Positions 35,926-45,094 of a stretch of DNA of 64,000 bases are shown in pieces (the stretch's first letter is position 1; each line of letters begins with the position of its first letter). The notes below the pieces were generated by a model. It saw only the letters and a list, made by a program, of their open reading frames with translations, searched no databases and had not been told where the DNA came from. Origin of the DNA: Terriglobia bacterium (GTDB taxonomy: Bacteria > Acidobacteriota > Terriglobia > Bryobacterales > Bryobacteraceae); NCBI GenBank assembly GCA_020073345.1, contig JAIQFI010000009.1, positions 84,284 through 148,283 of the forward strand, given 5' to 3'. Both the position numbers and the translations under genes were made by a program.

Positions 35926-36270
35926 TCATTGAATGGAGAGCGTCGATTTGAATGCAGCCATCTCCCGAGCCGGTGCCCAGATGGTTTCGAGTGCAGGCAA
36001 CTGGGCGGCGAACTCTTCGAAGGCAGCCGGTATCGAGAGCATTTCGTCCGTATTCCCAACAACTCCCTGCCAGCCAGCAGATTGAAGCATGTCTACTACC
36101 TCAACTGGACTGGAGCCGTTGTCCGCTAGATCGCCACCGTGCAGGATTAGGTCGGGTGCCGTAATCTGCAAGTCGGCCAAAACCGCTTCAAGTGCCGTCA
36201 GGTTTCCGTGGATGTCGGAAATAATCGCCGTGCGCACAAAGATCCTCGCCTTATCATCGCCAAACCTCAC
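35926..36270 (-). pseudogene. Truncated calcineurin-like metallophosphoesterase
   Basis: A 114-residue product with only the N-terminal half of a YfcE-like metallophosphoesterase. ISDIHGN (Asp-x-His), HGGDLADNG (Gly-Asp) and GVVGNTDE (in place of GNHD) are present. The later His residues of the GH and GHxH motifs that complete the dimetal centre are missing, because the frame stops after about half the usual 230-260 residues. It is therefore probably inactive, or a split protein. It sits alone between two attC-like palindromes. Confidence 0.7.
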
Positions 36271-36321
36271 GGCTCGCGCAATCGGATAAGCGGACTACTC
36301 GCGCAGAGTCGCGATGTCGTT

Positions 36322-36398
36322 ATCCAACTGGTACGCGGATCGACGCCGTACCGGCGAACGGACCGGCTCTAGGATCGCTGCCGAGCACGCCGTTAGGC
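36322..36398. repeat. attC-like imperfect palindrome 2
   Basis: Starts ATCCAAC (fits RYYYAAC) and ends GTTAGGC (fits GTTRRRY), 77 bases, with weak internal symmetry. The right end lies in a 29-base block (CACGCCGTTAG ... CTATCGTGT, 36385-36413) that recurs at 37202-37227 on the far side of the hydrolase gene. Confidence 0.35.
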
Positions 36399-36411
36399 GC
36401 GATCTATCGTG

Positions 36412-37092
36412 TCAGGACGTTGTCAGAGAATCGAGGATTGTTGCCAATTCCGCAGGCCGCGCGATGTGAGGGGCGTGCCCGGCCTCCATCCGGATGGGGT
36501 CCACGCCAAGTCGTTGGCGAGCGGCCCTTTCCCACCAAGCTGGACTGAGTGCTCGATCCCCGCTGCACGAGACGTACGTCGAAGCAACATTGGGCCAATT
36601 CGCAAGTGGACAGGCTTCGATGAGGGCCTCTTTTGCAAACATCAGGCGTAGTGTGGTCAGCGCCCACTGGGCGGTGCTGGGCGGGCAGTCGTGGAACAAA
36701 TACTGGCGCGCCAACGCTTCATCTTTGGTGGGGTCCTTGCCGATGAAATCGGGGCGGTACATCCCCTGATCCCGCTGAAATTGAGACAAGAAGCTCTCAC
36801 CCGGCAACGGGATGACAGCGGCCAAGTACACCAATTTGGAAACCGGTGCATATTCGGGAACGAGCGGCAGGAAAAGCCCGCTCGCAGAGTGAGCCACGAC
36901 AATCGCTCCATTGGAGTTTTCTATGGCCCTGCCGATGGCACCTGCATATACGAGTGCGCCTGAGTCAGGTTGGTCGGTCGGCAGGTCGACACAAACGCAA
37001 TCGTGGCCACGCGCCCTCAGTTCTTCGACCAAGAGATCCCAGCCCTTGGGACCTTGGGTTGATCCATGAACTAGACAGAAAACACTCAACAT
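36412..37092 (-). CDS. Alpha/beta hydrolase in a single-gene unit
   Basis: A 226-residue small alpha/beta hydrolase. FCLVHGSTQGPKGWD is the oxyanion strand-loop, VVAHSASG carries the nucleophile Ser (with Ala and Ser in place of the usual Gly residues around it), and MEAGHAPHI carries the catalytic His; an Asp in SGDRALSP completes the triad. It resembles the salicylate esterase/MEKHLA-like group of plant and bacterial esterases. The stop lies inside the repeated CACGCCGTTAG...CTATCGTGT block, and the start lies at the edge of the next palindrome, so the gene fills one repeat-to-repeat unit of 816 bases. The start ATG is required for the first beta strand. Confidence 0.83.
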   Translation of the reverse strand: MLSVFCLVHGSTQGPKGWDLLVEELRARGHDCVCVDLPTDQPDSGALVYAGAIGRAIENSNGAIVVAHSASGLFLPLVPEYAPVSKLVYLAAVIPLPGESFLSQFQRDQGMYRPDFIGKDPTKDEALARQYLFHDCPPSTAQWALTTLRLMFAKEALIEACPLANWPNVASTYVSCSGDRALSPAWWERAARQRLGVDPIRMEAGHAPHIARPAELATILDSLTTS

Positions 37093-37214
37093 GCACCGCC
37101 AAGTGTTAAGGATAGCTCGCGATCTGTCGGGCAGTACCGCGAAGCACTACGCGCTTCGCCGTCGTACCAGCCGTCGAGCCCGGCAACGGATGGCGGGCGA
37201 TCACGCCGTTAGTC
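37084..37214. repeat. attC-like imperfect palindrome 3
   Basis: Starts ACTCAAC (fits RYYYAAC) and ends GTTAGTC (one mismatch to GTTRRRY), 131 bases. It has a strong central hairpin: GCGAAGC (37139-37145) pairs with GCTTCGC (37153-37159) across a seven-base loop. CGGGC/GCCCG can pair further out. The 3' end shares CACGCCGTTAG and CTATCGTGT with palindrome 2. It overlaps the first codon of the hydrolase gene. Confidence 0.35.
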
Positions 37215-37313
37215 AGGTCTATCGTGTGGAAGGCCCGGAGGATTCAGCTACAACGTCGTCGCTCAGATGATAACGCTTCAAGTTTCCTGCTTCGATAGTT
37301 ATGATGTTTGATT

Positions 37314-37763
37314 ATGCCTACGCCCTTTGAAAGCGCGCAATTGAACCTCCAACTGTTCGATCTCCGCCGCGAAGCCGTACTTCGTGAGGCTCGTAATTGG
37401 TTCTTGCTAGAGTTCAATCCGGAGACGTTCGCGGAATTGGTCGCCATAGTGAGTGGCCCGAGGAACTCAGCATTCCGCATGGTGGTTGGTTACTGGGACA
37501 TGGCTGCTTCTTTAGTGACCACGGGTGCGATTGATGCTGATGCTTTCAGGGCAGCGCATGGAGAGATTTTTGCAACCTTCAGCAAGATTCATCCATTTCT
37601 TTCTGAGTTGCGCACAGCAAGTGGTGAAGGGGACATTTGCGAACACATGGAAAAGGTAGTCCTTGCAGTTCCCGGTGCTGAAGGCATGCTGTCGCGTCGC
37701 CGCGAAGCGCTCCGTGTGGCGGCCAAAGCGCTGGCCGCGGAAAAGACGCGGGCTTCTAGCTAA
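37314..37763 (+). CDS. Conserved hypothetical protein (acidobacterial type)
   Basis: A 149-residue protein starting at the ATG at 37314 (a TTG at 37308 is also in frame). It begins MPTPFESAQLNLQLFDLRRE and is helical throughout, with FRMVVGYWDMAASLVTTGAI in the middle and a Lys/Arg/Ala-rich C-terminal helix. I recall similar short proteins in acidobacterial genomes but no function is known. It stands alone beyond the third attC-like palindrome, on the opposite strand to the preceding two genes. Confidence 0.7.
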   Translation: MPTPFESAQLNLQLFDLRREAVLREARNWFLLEFNPETFAELVAIVSGPRNSAFRMVVGYWDMAASLVTTGAIDADAFRAAHGEIFATFSKIHPFLSELRTASGEGDICEHMEKVVLAVPGAEGMLSRRREALRVAAKALAAEKTRASS

Positions 37764-38170
37764 ACGCCGTTTCAGCCGGTTTACCCGCCGAAAGTCGCGT
37801 AGTGTAGACCTACCGGCAGCCACTTGGACGTATAACGCGCAAACGGGACAAGTGCCACCGGGCTCTGCCTCCGTGGCCCGGGGAGAGCCTTCCGATATTC
37901 CGAATTATCGAGCGAGAATCTACGGCCTGCAGCAGGATAGCGGACTATCTATAAGATTTACCCGCGTCGACGATTACAAAAAGTAATGGACGGTTAGCCG
38001 ACCATCCATTCCGTAATTCTATGAATCGCGCGTTTCTATGCCAAGTGGTCGACGTGATGATTAGGAACAAATAAACGGATCACGCTTCAGGTGCTGTGAA
38101 GGCACGGCACACAAATCGCTGCTGGAGGTCACAAGATCGTCCCGATCCGCCCACTGTTTTGGGATGTACA
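37764..38170. other. Gene-free stretch with a dispersed repeat
   Basis: No gene seen. 37976-38008 (ACAAAAAGTAATGGA, four variable bases, then TAGCCGACCATCCA) recurs at 52382-52414. Upstream, 37889-37913 (GCCTTCCGATA ... TTATCG) recurs in altered form at 54633-54657. These look like ends or scars of old insertion sequences. Confidence 0.45.
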
Positions 38171-39093
38171 TTACGCATCCGCTATCGCGTCCCGGCATGC
38201 TCGCCGTATCATCGGCTCCGCAGCCTGCACGCATGCCAATCCTTCGGTAATGGCTTCATTTGCGCGATGAAAATCGAGCCAGGAAAATTCCCCTAGCCTT
38301 GGGCATAGAAGCACATCGGGAGGATCGCCAGCCAGTCGCGTCCGGGTAATACGATCCTGCATGATGTTCAAAGAATTCGCCAACACTTCGAAGTAACTTG
38401 GATAGTTGAGTCCGGCCTGGAGCACGCGTTGAAGAATTGGACCGACCGCGTCCATCAGCCACTGAGGCGCATGGGCCGAAACGGCAGGCGCCGTGGGGGA
38501 CGCGGTCACGTCAATATCGGACCCGCTGAAGCGCCGCCCGACCAATTCCGAGTTGAGGTCGACAGCGATGACAATATCGGCACCCAAAGCACGCGCGAGC
38601 GACACCGGTACGGGATTGACCAGACCGTCGTCGATCAACCACCGATCGTCATGCCTCGTCGGGCTGAAGATTCCCGCCATACCGATTGACGCGCGTACCG
38701 CGCGCCCGATCGGTCCCTTCTGAAGCCAAATCTCACGTCCCGACGCAAGATCCGTTGCCACCGCAGCATAACGGGGACCCTGCGCTTCGATCGAGCCAGC
38801 AATTCCCAAGCTCTCGAGAAACGTTTCTACACGCCTGCCTTCAATCAGGCCGCCGGTCGTGAGATGCACGTCGAACATGGCAGCAACATCGCGCCGGCCG
38901 AAATTCTCCATCCGGGTCTTATAAGCGCGGCAAGTTTGCCGGTCACGAAGGCGGCTCCGACCAATGCGCCAATAGAAGTACCTGAAACAACCTCCGGCAC
39001 GATTCCCAGCGCTGCGAGTCCCTCCAACACGCCAATCTCGGCCCATCCGCGCGCCGCGCCGCTGCCGAGTGCAACACCAATTTTCGGTCGCAT
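38171..39093 (-). pseudogene. RssA/patatin-like esterase with frameshift
   Basis: Two frames together make a normal ~300-residue RssA-type patatin protein. The first (from ATG 39093) gives KIGVALGSGAARGWAEIGVL and the elbow GTSIGALVG with the nucleophile Ser. The second, entered near 38920, gives RRDVAAMFDVHLTTGGLIEG and the Asp motif IDDGLVNPVPV. The expected line of homology jumps from VTGKLAAL in frame one to RMENFGRRDV in frame two, so one base was gained or lost around 38915-38930. It is either a recent pseudogene or an assembly indel. The cupin gene lies 64 bases upstream on the same strand. Confidence 0.8.
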
Positions 39094-39157
39094 GAAAGGA
39101 ACTTTCGAAGTGGTCAGGAATATTATCGCGACAAACGCGAGGCATCGCGATCTCGCG

Positions 39158-39619
39158 CTACTTGCCCTTCTGAATCACCACGGCCAGCTCACGATAATTG
39201 CCCTGCATTTCCCAGGTACCCTTATAGCCGGCCGGAAGCACTAGAGAGTCGCCCGGGTGATACTCATGCACCGTGCTATTGGGCTCGGTCAGAATCAGCT
39301 TGCCGCTGAGCACGTGGACGAATTCATCACCATCGGTCGGGCGCGTCCGGTGATTCGTTTTGGCCGGCGTCGACTCGAAAATCTCCGCGCGCAGTTCCTT
39401 ACCGGAAAATAGCGTTGCCACTCGCATGTTCAGCTCGCCGCCGACGAGGATGTCCTTATAGGCATCCGGCGGAATCGCCGTCAGGTCGAGACCCGCGATC
39501 TTGTCGGGATCGAGCCGCACCGGCGCGACACTGTCGTCGGCGAACGCCCTCGTGCCGGTCGAGATGGCCAAGTAAAGGGATAGCGCGCCGCAGAGCACGC
39601 AGGCGGACAACTTGATCAT
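39158..39619 (-). CDS. Secreted cupin-domain protein
   Basis: A 153-residue protein from the ATG at 39619 (an upstream ATG at 39679 would put 20 unlikely residues before the signal peptide). Residues 1-29 are a signal peptide (SACVLCGALSLYLAIS, cut after AFA). The remainder is a single cupin barrel: TNHRTRPTDGDEFVHVLSG, PGDSLVLPAGYKGTWE, like the Cupin_3 (DUF861) group. The usual metal-binding His residues are only partly kept, so a binding or sugar-acid isomerase-like role is possible. Function unknown. Confidence 0.8.
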   Translation of the reverse strand: MIKLSACVLCGALSLYLAISTGTRAFADDSVAPVRLDPDKIAGLDLTAIPPDAYKDILVGGELNMRVATLFSGKELRAEIFESTPAKTNHRTRPTDGDEFVHVLSGKLILTEPNSTVHEYHPGDSLVLPAGYKGTWEMQGNYRELAVVIQKGK

Positions 39620-39829
39620 GGACGTTCCTCCGTGCGTTGAAATAGTTTCCGCGAGGATATCACGAATCGAGCGGCGCAAGTTGTCGGGGACACGGCGGTC
39701 GTCCGTGGGCGACGTTAGTACGGCCCGAGTTTCCTTGCCTGGGGAGTCATTATTTGTTTCATGGCTAGCCCCGCCATTGTATGAATCCGCCCTTTGCCCG
39801 CGCCAGTTGCCAACCGCGCGGTCCGGGCT

Positions 39830-40615
39830 CTACTTGCCGACCATGTGCTTCGCGTCTTTTTCGTTCTCCGTGCACCAATATTCCATGATCTCCACGCCCG
39901 GATTCACGCGATAAATGTACGAGGTGCTCCACGGGCGCGTATACGCCTTCGCATCCTCAATCGTCACGGTGAAGCGCATCGTATTCGCGTTCAGCCGTCG
40001 ATACCGCTCTACAAGGTGCAATTGATCGCTGTGCGGATGCCCAGTCGAATCGAGCCAAGACTGTTCGTCATTGAATCCTGTTACATCGATCACCAATTCC
40101 GGACCCTCGTAGTGGCCCACCGAATCGCCCATCCACGTCCAGGCATCCGGATTGTGCTTGTGCCCATCCATCGGCACGATCCGGAACGTGTGTAACCCGC
40201 CTTCATACAGGAAAATCACCTGATCGTCGGTCTGCACGATCTGCATCGGATACGGGACGCCTTGTGCGCGCGGCAGCCCGCTGGGCTTGCACTGCATGTT
40301 CGGATCGTTTTTCTGCAGGCTTCCCGTGCGCTCGTCCCACAGCTTGCGGCCCCATTCTGTAAACGGAACCTCAACGGTCTTCTCTGCATAGCGTCCATCG
40401 GCCATGTCCACAATCCAGCCGCTATTCCAGACGCCACGTAAATCCGGCACGCCCTCTCTGAGCCAAATCGTGGGCCCTTCCACAATCGGCGCCCGCCCCT
40501 TCCCTTTCGCTTTTGCTTGCCCCGGACCCTGCCCGGGGGCCTGCGCTGGAAGCGACCACGCCATCATCAAACCCAACACGCTGGCCGCACACACGGCTAT
40601 CCATTGCTTATACAT
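39830..40615 (-). CDS. Secreted protein of unknown function (acidobacterial type)
   Basis: A 261-residue exported protein from the ATG at 40615, which starts the signal peptide (QWIAVCAASVLGLMMAWSL). A Gly/Lys/Gln-rich linker follows, then a beta-rich body with PDLRGVWNS, GGLHTFRIVPMDGHKHNPDA and VIDVTGFNDEQSWLDSTGHP. This pattern (W-x-G-D-S-V-G-H-x-E-G) is common in acidobacterial secreted proteins of unknown role, often beside TonB receptors, as here. No catalytic motif is recognised. Confidence 0.8.
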   Translation of the reverse strand: MYKQWIAVCAASVLGLMMAWSLPAQAPGQGPGQAKAKGKGRAPIVEGPTIWLREGVPDLRGVWNSGWIVDMADGRYAEKTVEVPFTEWGRKLWDERTGSLQKNDPNMQCKPSGLPRAQGVPYPMQIVQTDDQVIFLYEGGLHTFRIVPMDGHKHNPDAWTWMGDSVGHYEGPELVIDVTGFNDEQSWLDSTGHPHSDQLHLVERYRRLNANTMRFTVTIEDAKAYTRPWSTSYIYRVNPGVEIMEYWCTENEKDAKHMVGK

Positions 40616-41227
40616 TTCGATCTTCTCCTCGAACCATGCAATCCCCGTCCTCATGCTCCCACGATCGGCGCGTCCACTCGATACGCCGCCGATTCAACTC
40701 CGAGCGTTAGATTGGGAACCGAATGCTCTCGTTCGCCTGCCTTCGAACCGGTCGGCCACCTATCGTGAACGGCTATTGATCTTGTATGAGCTACCCGTCG
40801 CCCGCCATGCGCACACAAATAATCGGCGACTTTCCTGATCAAAGGGTTACCGCAGCCCGAAGGGTCATGAAACACCGTGACTCTATCGCAGGCGGTCCAC
40901 GGCAGTTGCACGTTGTTCGGAATAGTCAGAAGCGACTGGATTGCACCCATTGGCGTGGGGTTGAGCTTTCCCCACAAAGTAGTGGAAGTAACCAGTACTT
41001 GACGGCCGCACACGAAGGGATAACGCGAAAACAAGAGCAGGACTCAGAGCTTTGCGGTGCAGACGATACGTCCCTATTTTATCACGGAGCTATTCCGGAA
41101 GAACGGCGCGGGGAGGCGCTGCAAAAGGTTCTAACCCAAAGGGATGCGATAGCAGTCGCCCTCAAACCCAACTCGCGGACGCTTCAATTCGCGGCGTTCA
41201 GCCCGTTTGGAAGCTTGAACTATCCGG
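40616..41227. other. Intergenic stretch, no gene recognised
   Basis: Several overlapping frames on both strands (up to 174 residues) cross this interval, but none has a domain, signal peptide or a credible ribosome site. It holds the promoter of the secreted protein gene and the 3' flank of the TonB receptor gene. Confidence 0.4.
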
Positions 41228-44200
41228 TCAGAACCGGAATCGAGCTACAACGGACCCGCTGCGCGGCCCGGGAGCCGCAGACGTTGCGGCCAGTGGCGTC
41301 TGAACGTTGATGTAACCGAAGCCCGCCGTAGTCTGACCCAGCTTGTTGACGTTCTGTGTAGCAGCGGCGTTGGTGGACGTCGGCGTCTGGAAGTAAGCCC
41401 GGTTCAAGATGTTGCTGAACTCACCGCGTATCTCCAGCGTGACCCTTTCCACTAAACGGAAGGTGCGCCCCACGTTCAGGTTTTCGCTCGGGCGGCGGGG
41501 CTGGCGGTAATCGTTGTAGTAGGCGGCCGAAGTCCCGAACTGGCCCTGTGGCGGATCGGTCCACGCAGCCTTATTCAAAGCGAAGGTCGTATTGGGATCG
41601 AAGCAGTGGCAGTTGAGATCCACTGTGTACAACGGCTGGCCCGCGACACGGTTGGCGTAGGTTGGGCGGAACAGAGTCGAGTTCAGAGCATTATTGGAAA
41701 TCGGCGCCAGAATGGGCAGGCCGCTGGCGTACTGCATTACTGCGCCGAACTGCCACTCGCTGGCGACGTAGCCCAGCAGTCCATTCCCCGCCAACTTGGC
41801 CAGCTTCGGAGTCCTGTAATTCAAGGACAGCACCGAAACCAGCGGCCGGGACTGACCGGCAAGGTACTTATTGGTGGCCCGGTTGAACACATCATTGACC
41901 ACCGCGCCGACGCCGCCAGGGCCGACGCTATCGCTCTCAGCCCCCATTTGAAGTTCCTTCTGCCACGTAAACGCGTAAGAGAAATCCAGACCGCGAGAGT
42001 ACCGCTTCGTCACCTTGACCTGTAACGAGTCATACCAGGTCTTGCCTAGGGGAGCGCCGATCGCGCTGACCGTGGTGAATTGCGGAAACGGCCGCAGGGA
42101 CTGCGCCACCGTCTGGTTGGCAGGGAACCCGGGATAGGGGAGTCTGTTGAAACCACGTGCGGCCGCCGTTGCCGATCCAATAGTGGACGTGAGCAAAGAG
42201 CGGTCGGCAGCGTTATTGATATCCAGACCGACGGCGGACAGGGTCTGTGGAGTCAGCGCATTGTAGTTGACCAACGAGTTTCCCTGCCACCATACTCCCC
42301 GATTTGCGACGTAGGAGGCCTCTACCGCGAGGTTTCGGAAGATTTCGCGTTGCAGCCCGACCGACCACTGGTACTGGCGCGCCGGCCGGCCGGCGTTCGG
42401 ATCGATTAACGACATCGGCGACGCACCGATGCTGGCAGGCGTGGCCGGATACAGTCCGTTGCTGAAGTTCGGCCATGCATACTGAGACGGCGTCAGCGGG
42501 ACGCCGTTTTGCAGCAACATCGAGTAGGCGTAAGGCGACGGCGATGTGAACGGCGTGGAAGACACGGCCGACCCGGCCAGGTTGGCGTTCGGCGTGCCCG
42601 TGTATACGATGCCCCAGCCCGCGCGCACTACTGTCTTGGGATTAATTTGGTACGCGGCGCCCAGGCGGGGCCCGATCGCGTAGGGATAATTGTGCGCAAA
42701 CTCGCAGTTGCAGCGACCAGGGCCGGAGCCTTCGAAGATCGGCGCGCCGAGACGGCCGCCCACGGTCGGGTTGGGCGTGGCCGGACCGAAGTTCGGAGCG
42801 CGCCCATATTGTTCGCGCGAGTAGGTGGAGTAGTCGTAACGGATCCCGTAATCCAACGTGAACCTGCGCGTAACTTTCCAGGTGTCTTGAATATACACAC
42901 CGAACTGCGATTTTCCCCCGCGCGCCTTGGTCACGTTTCCGATCGTTCCGTTGTCCACCATGCCCAGCAGGAAATTAGCATAGGCGAATCCGGTCGTCCC
43001 TCCGTTGAGATTCTGCCCCTGCGTGGAAGGCAGCGCTGTCTGGTTTGCGGTGAAATTGTAGTTCCCTTTGGCCGAAGTGAAGCTCAGCACCGGATAACCT
43101 TCGAAGCGCAGCTCGGAGCCGGTCTTGTAGGTGTGGTTGCCGCGAACGTAGGTCACGCTGGTATTGAAAGTAGGCTTGACCATCTCCGAAATGCTCTGAC
43201 CTCCCGGGCCCATGGGAACCATTCCGCCGTACGAGGCGTTGAGCAATCCGGCGAACGTCGGAAAGTTCCGCACGTAGGTTTGACCCTTCAAGCCCAATTG
43301 GGCGTAGGAATCGTAGGTCAGGGTAGGCGATTTATCCTCGAAGTCCAGATGCTGATAGCCTCCGCCGATATGGAACAGCAGCGTCGGCGTAATGCTGTAA
43401 TCGAAGTTCAGGCGCTCGGTGTGCGACCCGATAAAATTGCCGCGCGCCGCCGTGATGGTGTCCGGCAGCCCGTCCGCGTTGCCCGTTCCCGGCGAGTACT
43501 GGCGGATGTTGCTCGATTCAGACCAGTAAACCGACAGCTTCATCTTGGAGCCGAGCTGCTGATCCCCCTTGAACGCCGGAAAGTTAGTGATGGTGTCGGA
43601 TGGAAACGCTGGCACAATGTTGTTAATCAAGGCTGCCTTGGTCGCTGTCGGAATCAGAGCCTGGATCTTGAGCGCCACCGGGTCGAAACGAGCAGGAAGA
43701 ATGATATTTCCGGGGAATAGATCGCGAACCGGCGCTCCCGCCTGGGTACGCTCGGTGTTGGGATCGTAAATCCCGTTTTCCGGAATTGCGCGACCCAGCG
43801 GGTCAGTCGCCAGGGTGCGGCCGGTCAGCGCTCCGGAGAAGTCGCCGGCCCGGTACCCATTGGTAGGAACCGTCTGGGGCGTGGTGTTGTAAATCTGGCT
43901 CTGGCGGAAGTACTCCAGGTTCAGGAAGAAGAATGTCTTGTTGTGGCCGTCGTAGATTTTGGGGATCCACAGCGGGCCACCGACGGCGAATCCGAAATCG
44001 TTGCGGCGCTGCACGTCCTTCAAGTTGGTGTACGGCTGCGCGGCGTTGAACGCTTCGTTGACAAAGTAATCGTAGGCCGTTCCGTGATACTGGTTTGTGC
44101 CCGACTTGACGGTCATATTAAAGTAGCCCCCGCCCACTTGGCCGAACTCGGCGGCGAAGTTGCTGGTCTGGACTGCGACTTCCTGGATGGCGTCCGCGCT

Positions 44201-44860
44201 GGGCTGCGTCATCACCGTGGAAAACGGCAAGAAACGGTCCGTGGCGTCCTGGCCCTCGATGGCGATGGTTTGCGTGTTGCTGACCGCTCCGTTGACCCGA
44301 ATATTGGTGTTGGAGTTGAACAGCGTCCCGGGCAGCAGGGTGGTCAGGGTGTAAGTATTGCGCACGCCCCACGTTGAGGAGTTCTGGGCGCCGGTTCCCA
44401 GGATCGGCAACTCGTCCAACTTGGCACCTGTAACGGTGTGGCTCAACTCGCCACTTTCCGTCTTAAGCAGGCTAACTTCTTCGGTGACAGTGATTGACTC
44501 GGTCGCGGACCCCACCTCAAGGCCTATATCCAGGCGCAGCGTCTGGGCGACCTCAACCCTGATGTTCTGCCGGACGTACTTCTTGAAGCCTGGGACCGTA
44601 ACCGACAGCTCGTAAGTCCCGCTCGGCAATTGGCCGATCGTGTAGTTGCCGGTACTAGTGGAACCGGCTTCATACACTGCCCCGGTTTCCACGTGCTTCA
44701 TCTGGATCACAGCATTGGCCACCACCGCTCCAGCGGGGTCGGCCACGGTTCCCGTAACCGTGCCACGGTCACTCTGGGCGAAAGCTGTCAGTGCAGCCGC
44801 AGCCAGGATCACGAGACAAACTCCGAACCCGCGAAGACTCATGAGACGTGGAGTATCCAT
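41228..44860 (-). CDS. Oar-like TonB-dependent receptor with carboxypeptidase-regulatory N-domain
   Basis: A 1210-residue outer-membrane receptor. Signal peptide 1-29 (cut after AFAQ), then a carboxypeptidase-regulatory-like beta domain (GTVTGTVADPAGAVVANAVI, GNYTIGQLPSGTYELSVTVP), the plug (VTEEVSLLKTES, LDELPILG, NIRVNGAVSNTQTIAIEGQD) and a 22-strand type barrel ending in Arg-Phe-Arg-Phe. This long form is greatly expanded in Acidobacteria and is thought to take up oligosaccharides or other large substrates using TonB energy. There is no SusD partner. It stands alone; the VOC gene diverges 234 bases away. Confidence 0.93.
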   Translation of the reverse strand: MDTPRLMSLRGFGVCLVILAAAALTAFAQSDRGTVTGTVADPAGAVVANAVIQMKHVETGAVYEAGSTSTGNYTIGQLPSGTYELSVTVPGFKKYVRQNIRVEVAQTLRLDIGLEVGSATESITVTEEVSLLKTESGELSHTVTGAKLDELPILGTGAQNSSTWGVRNTYTLTTLLPGTLFNSNTNIRVNGAVSNTQTIAIEGQDATDRFLPFSTVMTQPSADAIQEVAVQTSNFAAEFGQVGGGYFNMTVKSGTNQYHGTAYDYFVNEAFNAAQPYTNLKDVQRRNDFGFAVGGPLWIPKIYDGHNKTFFFLNLEYFRQSQIYNTTPQTVPTNGYRAGDFSGALTGRTLATDPLGRAIPENGIYDPNTERTQAGAPVRDLFPGNIILPARFDPVALKIQALIPTATKAALINNIVPAFPSDTITNFPAFKGDQQLGSKMKLSVYWSESSNIRQYSPGTGNADGLPDTITAARGNFIGSHTERLNFDYSITPTLLFHIGGGYQHLDFEDKSPTLTYDSYAQLGLKGQTYVRNFPTFAGLLNASYGGMVPMGPGGQSISEMVKPTFNTSVTYVRGNHTYKTGSELRFEGYPVLSFTSAKGNYNFTANQTALPSTQGQNLNGGTTGFAYANFLLGMVDNGTIGNVTKARGGKSQFGVYIQDTWKVTRRFTLDYGIRYDYSTYSREQYGRAPNFGPATPNPTVGGRLGAPIFEGSGPGRCNCEFAHNYPYAIGPRLGAAYQINPKTVVRAGWGIVYTGTPNANLAGSAVSSTPFTSPSPYAYSMLLQNGVPLTPSQYAWPNFSNGLYPATPASIGASPMSLIDPNAGRPARQYQWSVGLQREIFRNLAVEASYVANRGVWWQGNSLVNYNALTPQTLSAVGLDINNAADRSLLTSTIGSATAAARGFNRLPYPGFPANQTVAQSLRPFPQFTTVSAIGAPLGKTWYDSLQVKVTKRYSRGLDFSYAFTWQKELQMGAESDSVGPGGVGAVVNDVFNRATNKYLAGQSRPLVSVLSLNYRTPKLAKLAGNGLLGYVASEWQFGAVMQYASGLPILAPISNNALNSTLFRPTYANRVAGQPLYTVDLNCHCFDPNTTFALNKAAWTDPPQGQFGTSAAYYNDYRQPRRPSENLNVGRTFRLVERVTLEIRGEFSNILNRAYFQTPTSTNAAATQNVNKLGQTTAGFGYINVQTPLAATSAAPGPRSGSVVARFRF

Positions 44861-45094
44861 TTTTTACCCCCAACTTTCTCCGATCATCATACACCCGCCG
44901 TCAACTTTCGTTCATGGCTTTTTTGGGGAGCCGTCTTCGGCTCCGCCAATCACTACTTTCGCCCTATCGCAATAAACGAAACCTACCTTTTTCTTATAGC
45001 TATCCCCGTAACGACAACGGGCGTCATTTCAGGCGGTCACGCAATCCATGCCCTAAAGCGCAAATGGTGATTTGCAATAGTAAGATGGAGCAGA

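Noticed and set aside
40651..41310. Overlapping frames of 127 and 174 codons
   Set aside because: No motif, conflicting strands, low protein-like composition; the plus-strand frame also runs into the TonB receptor gene.
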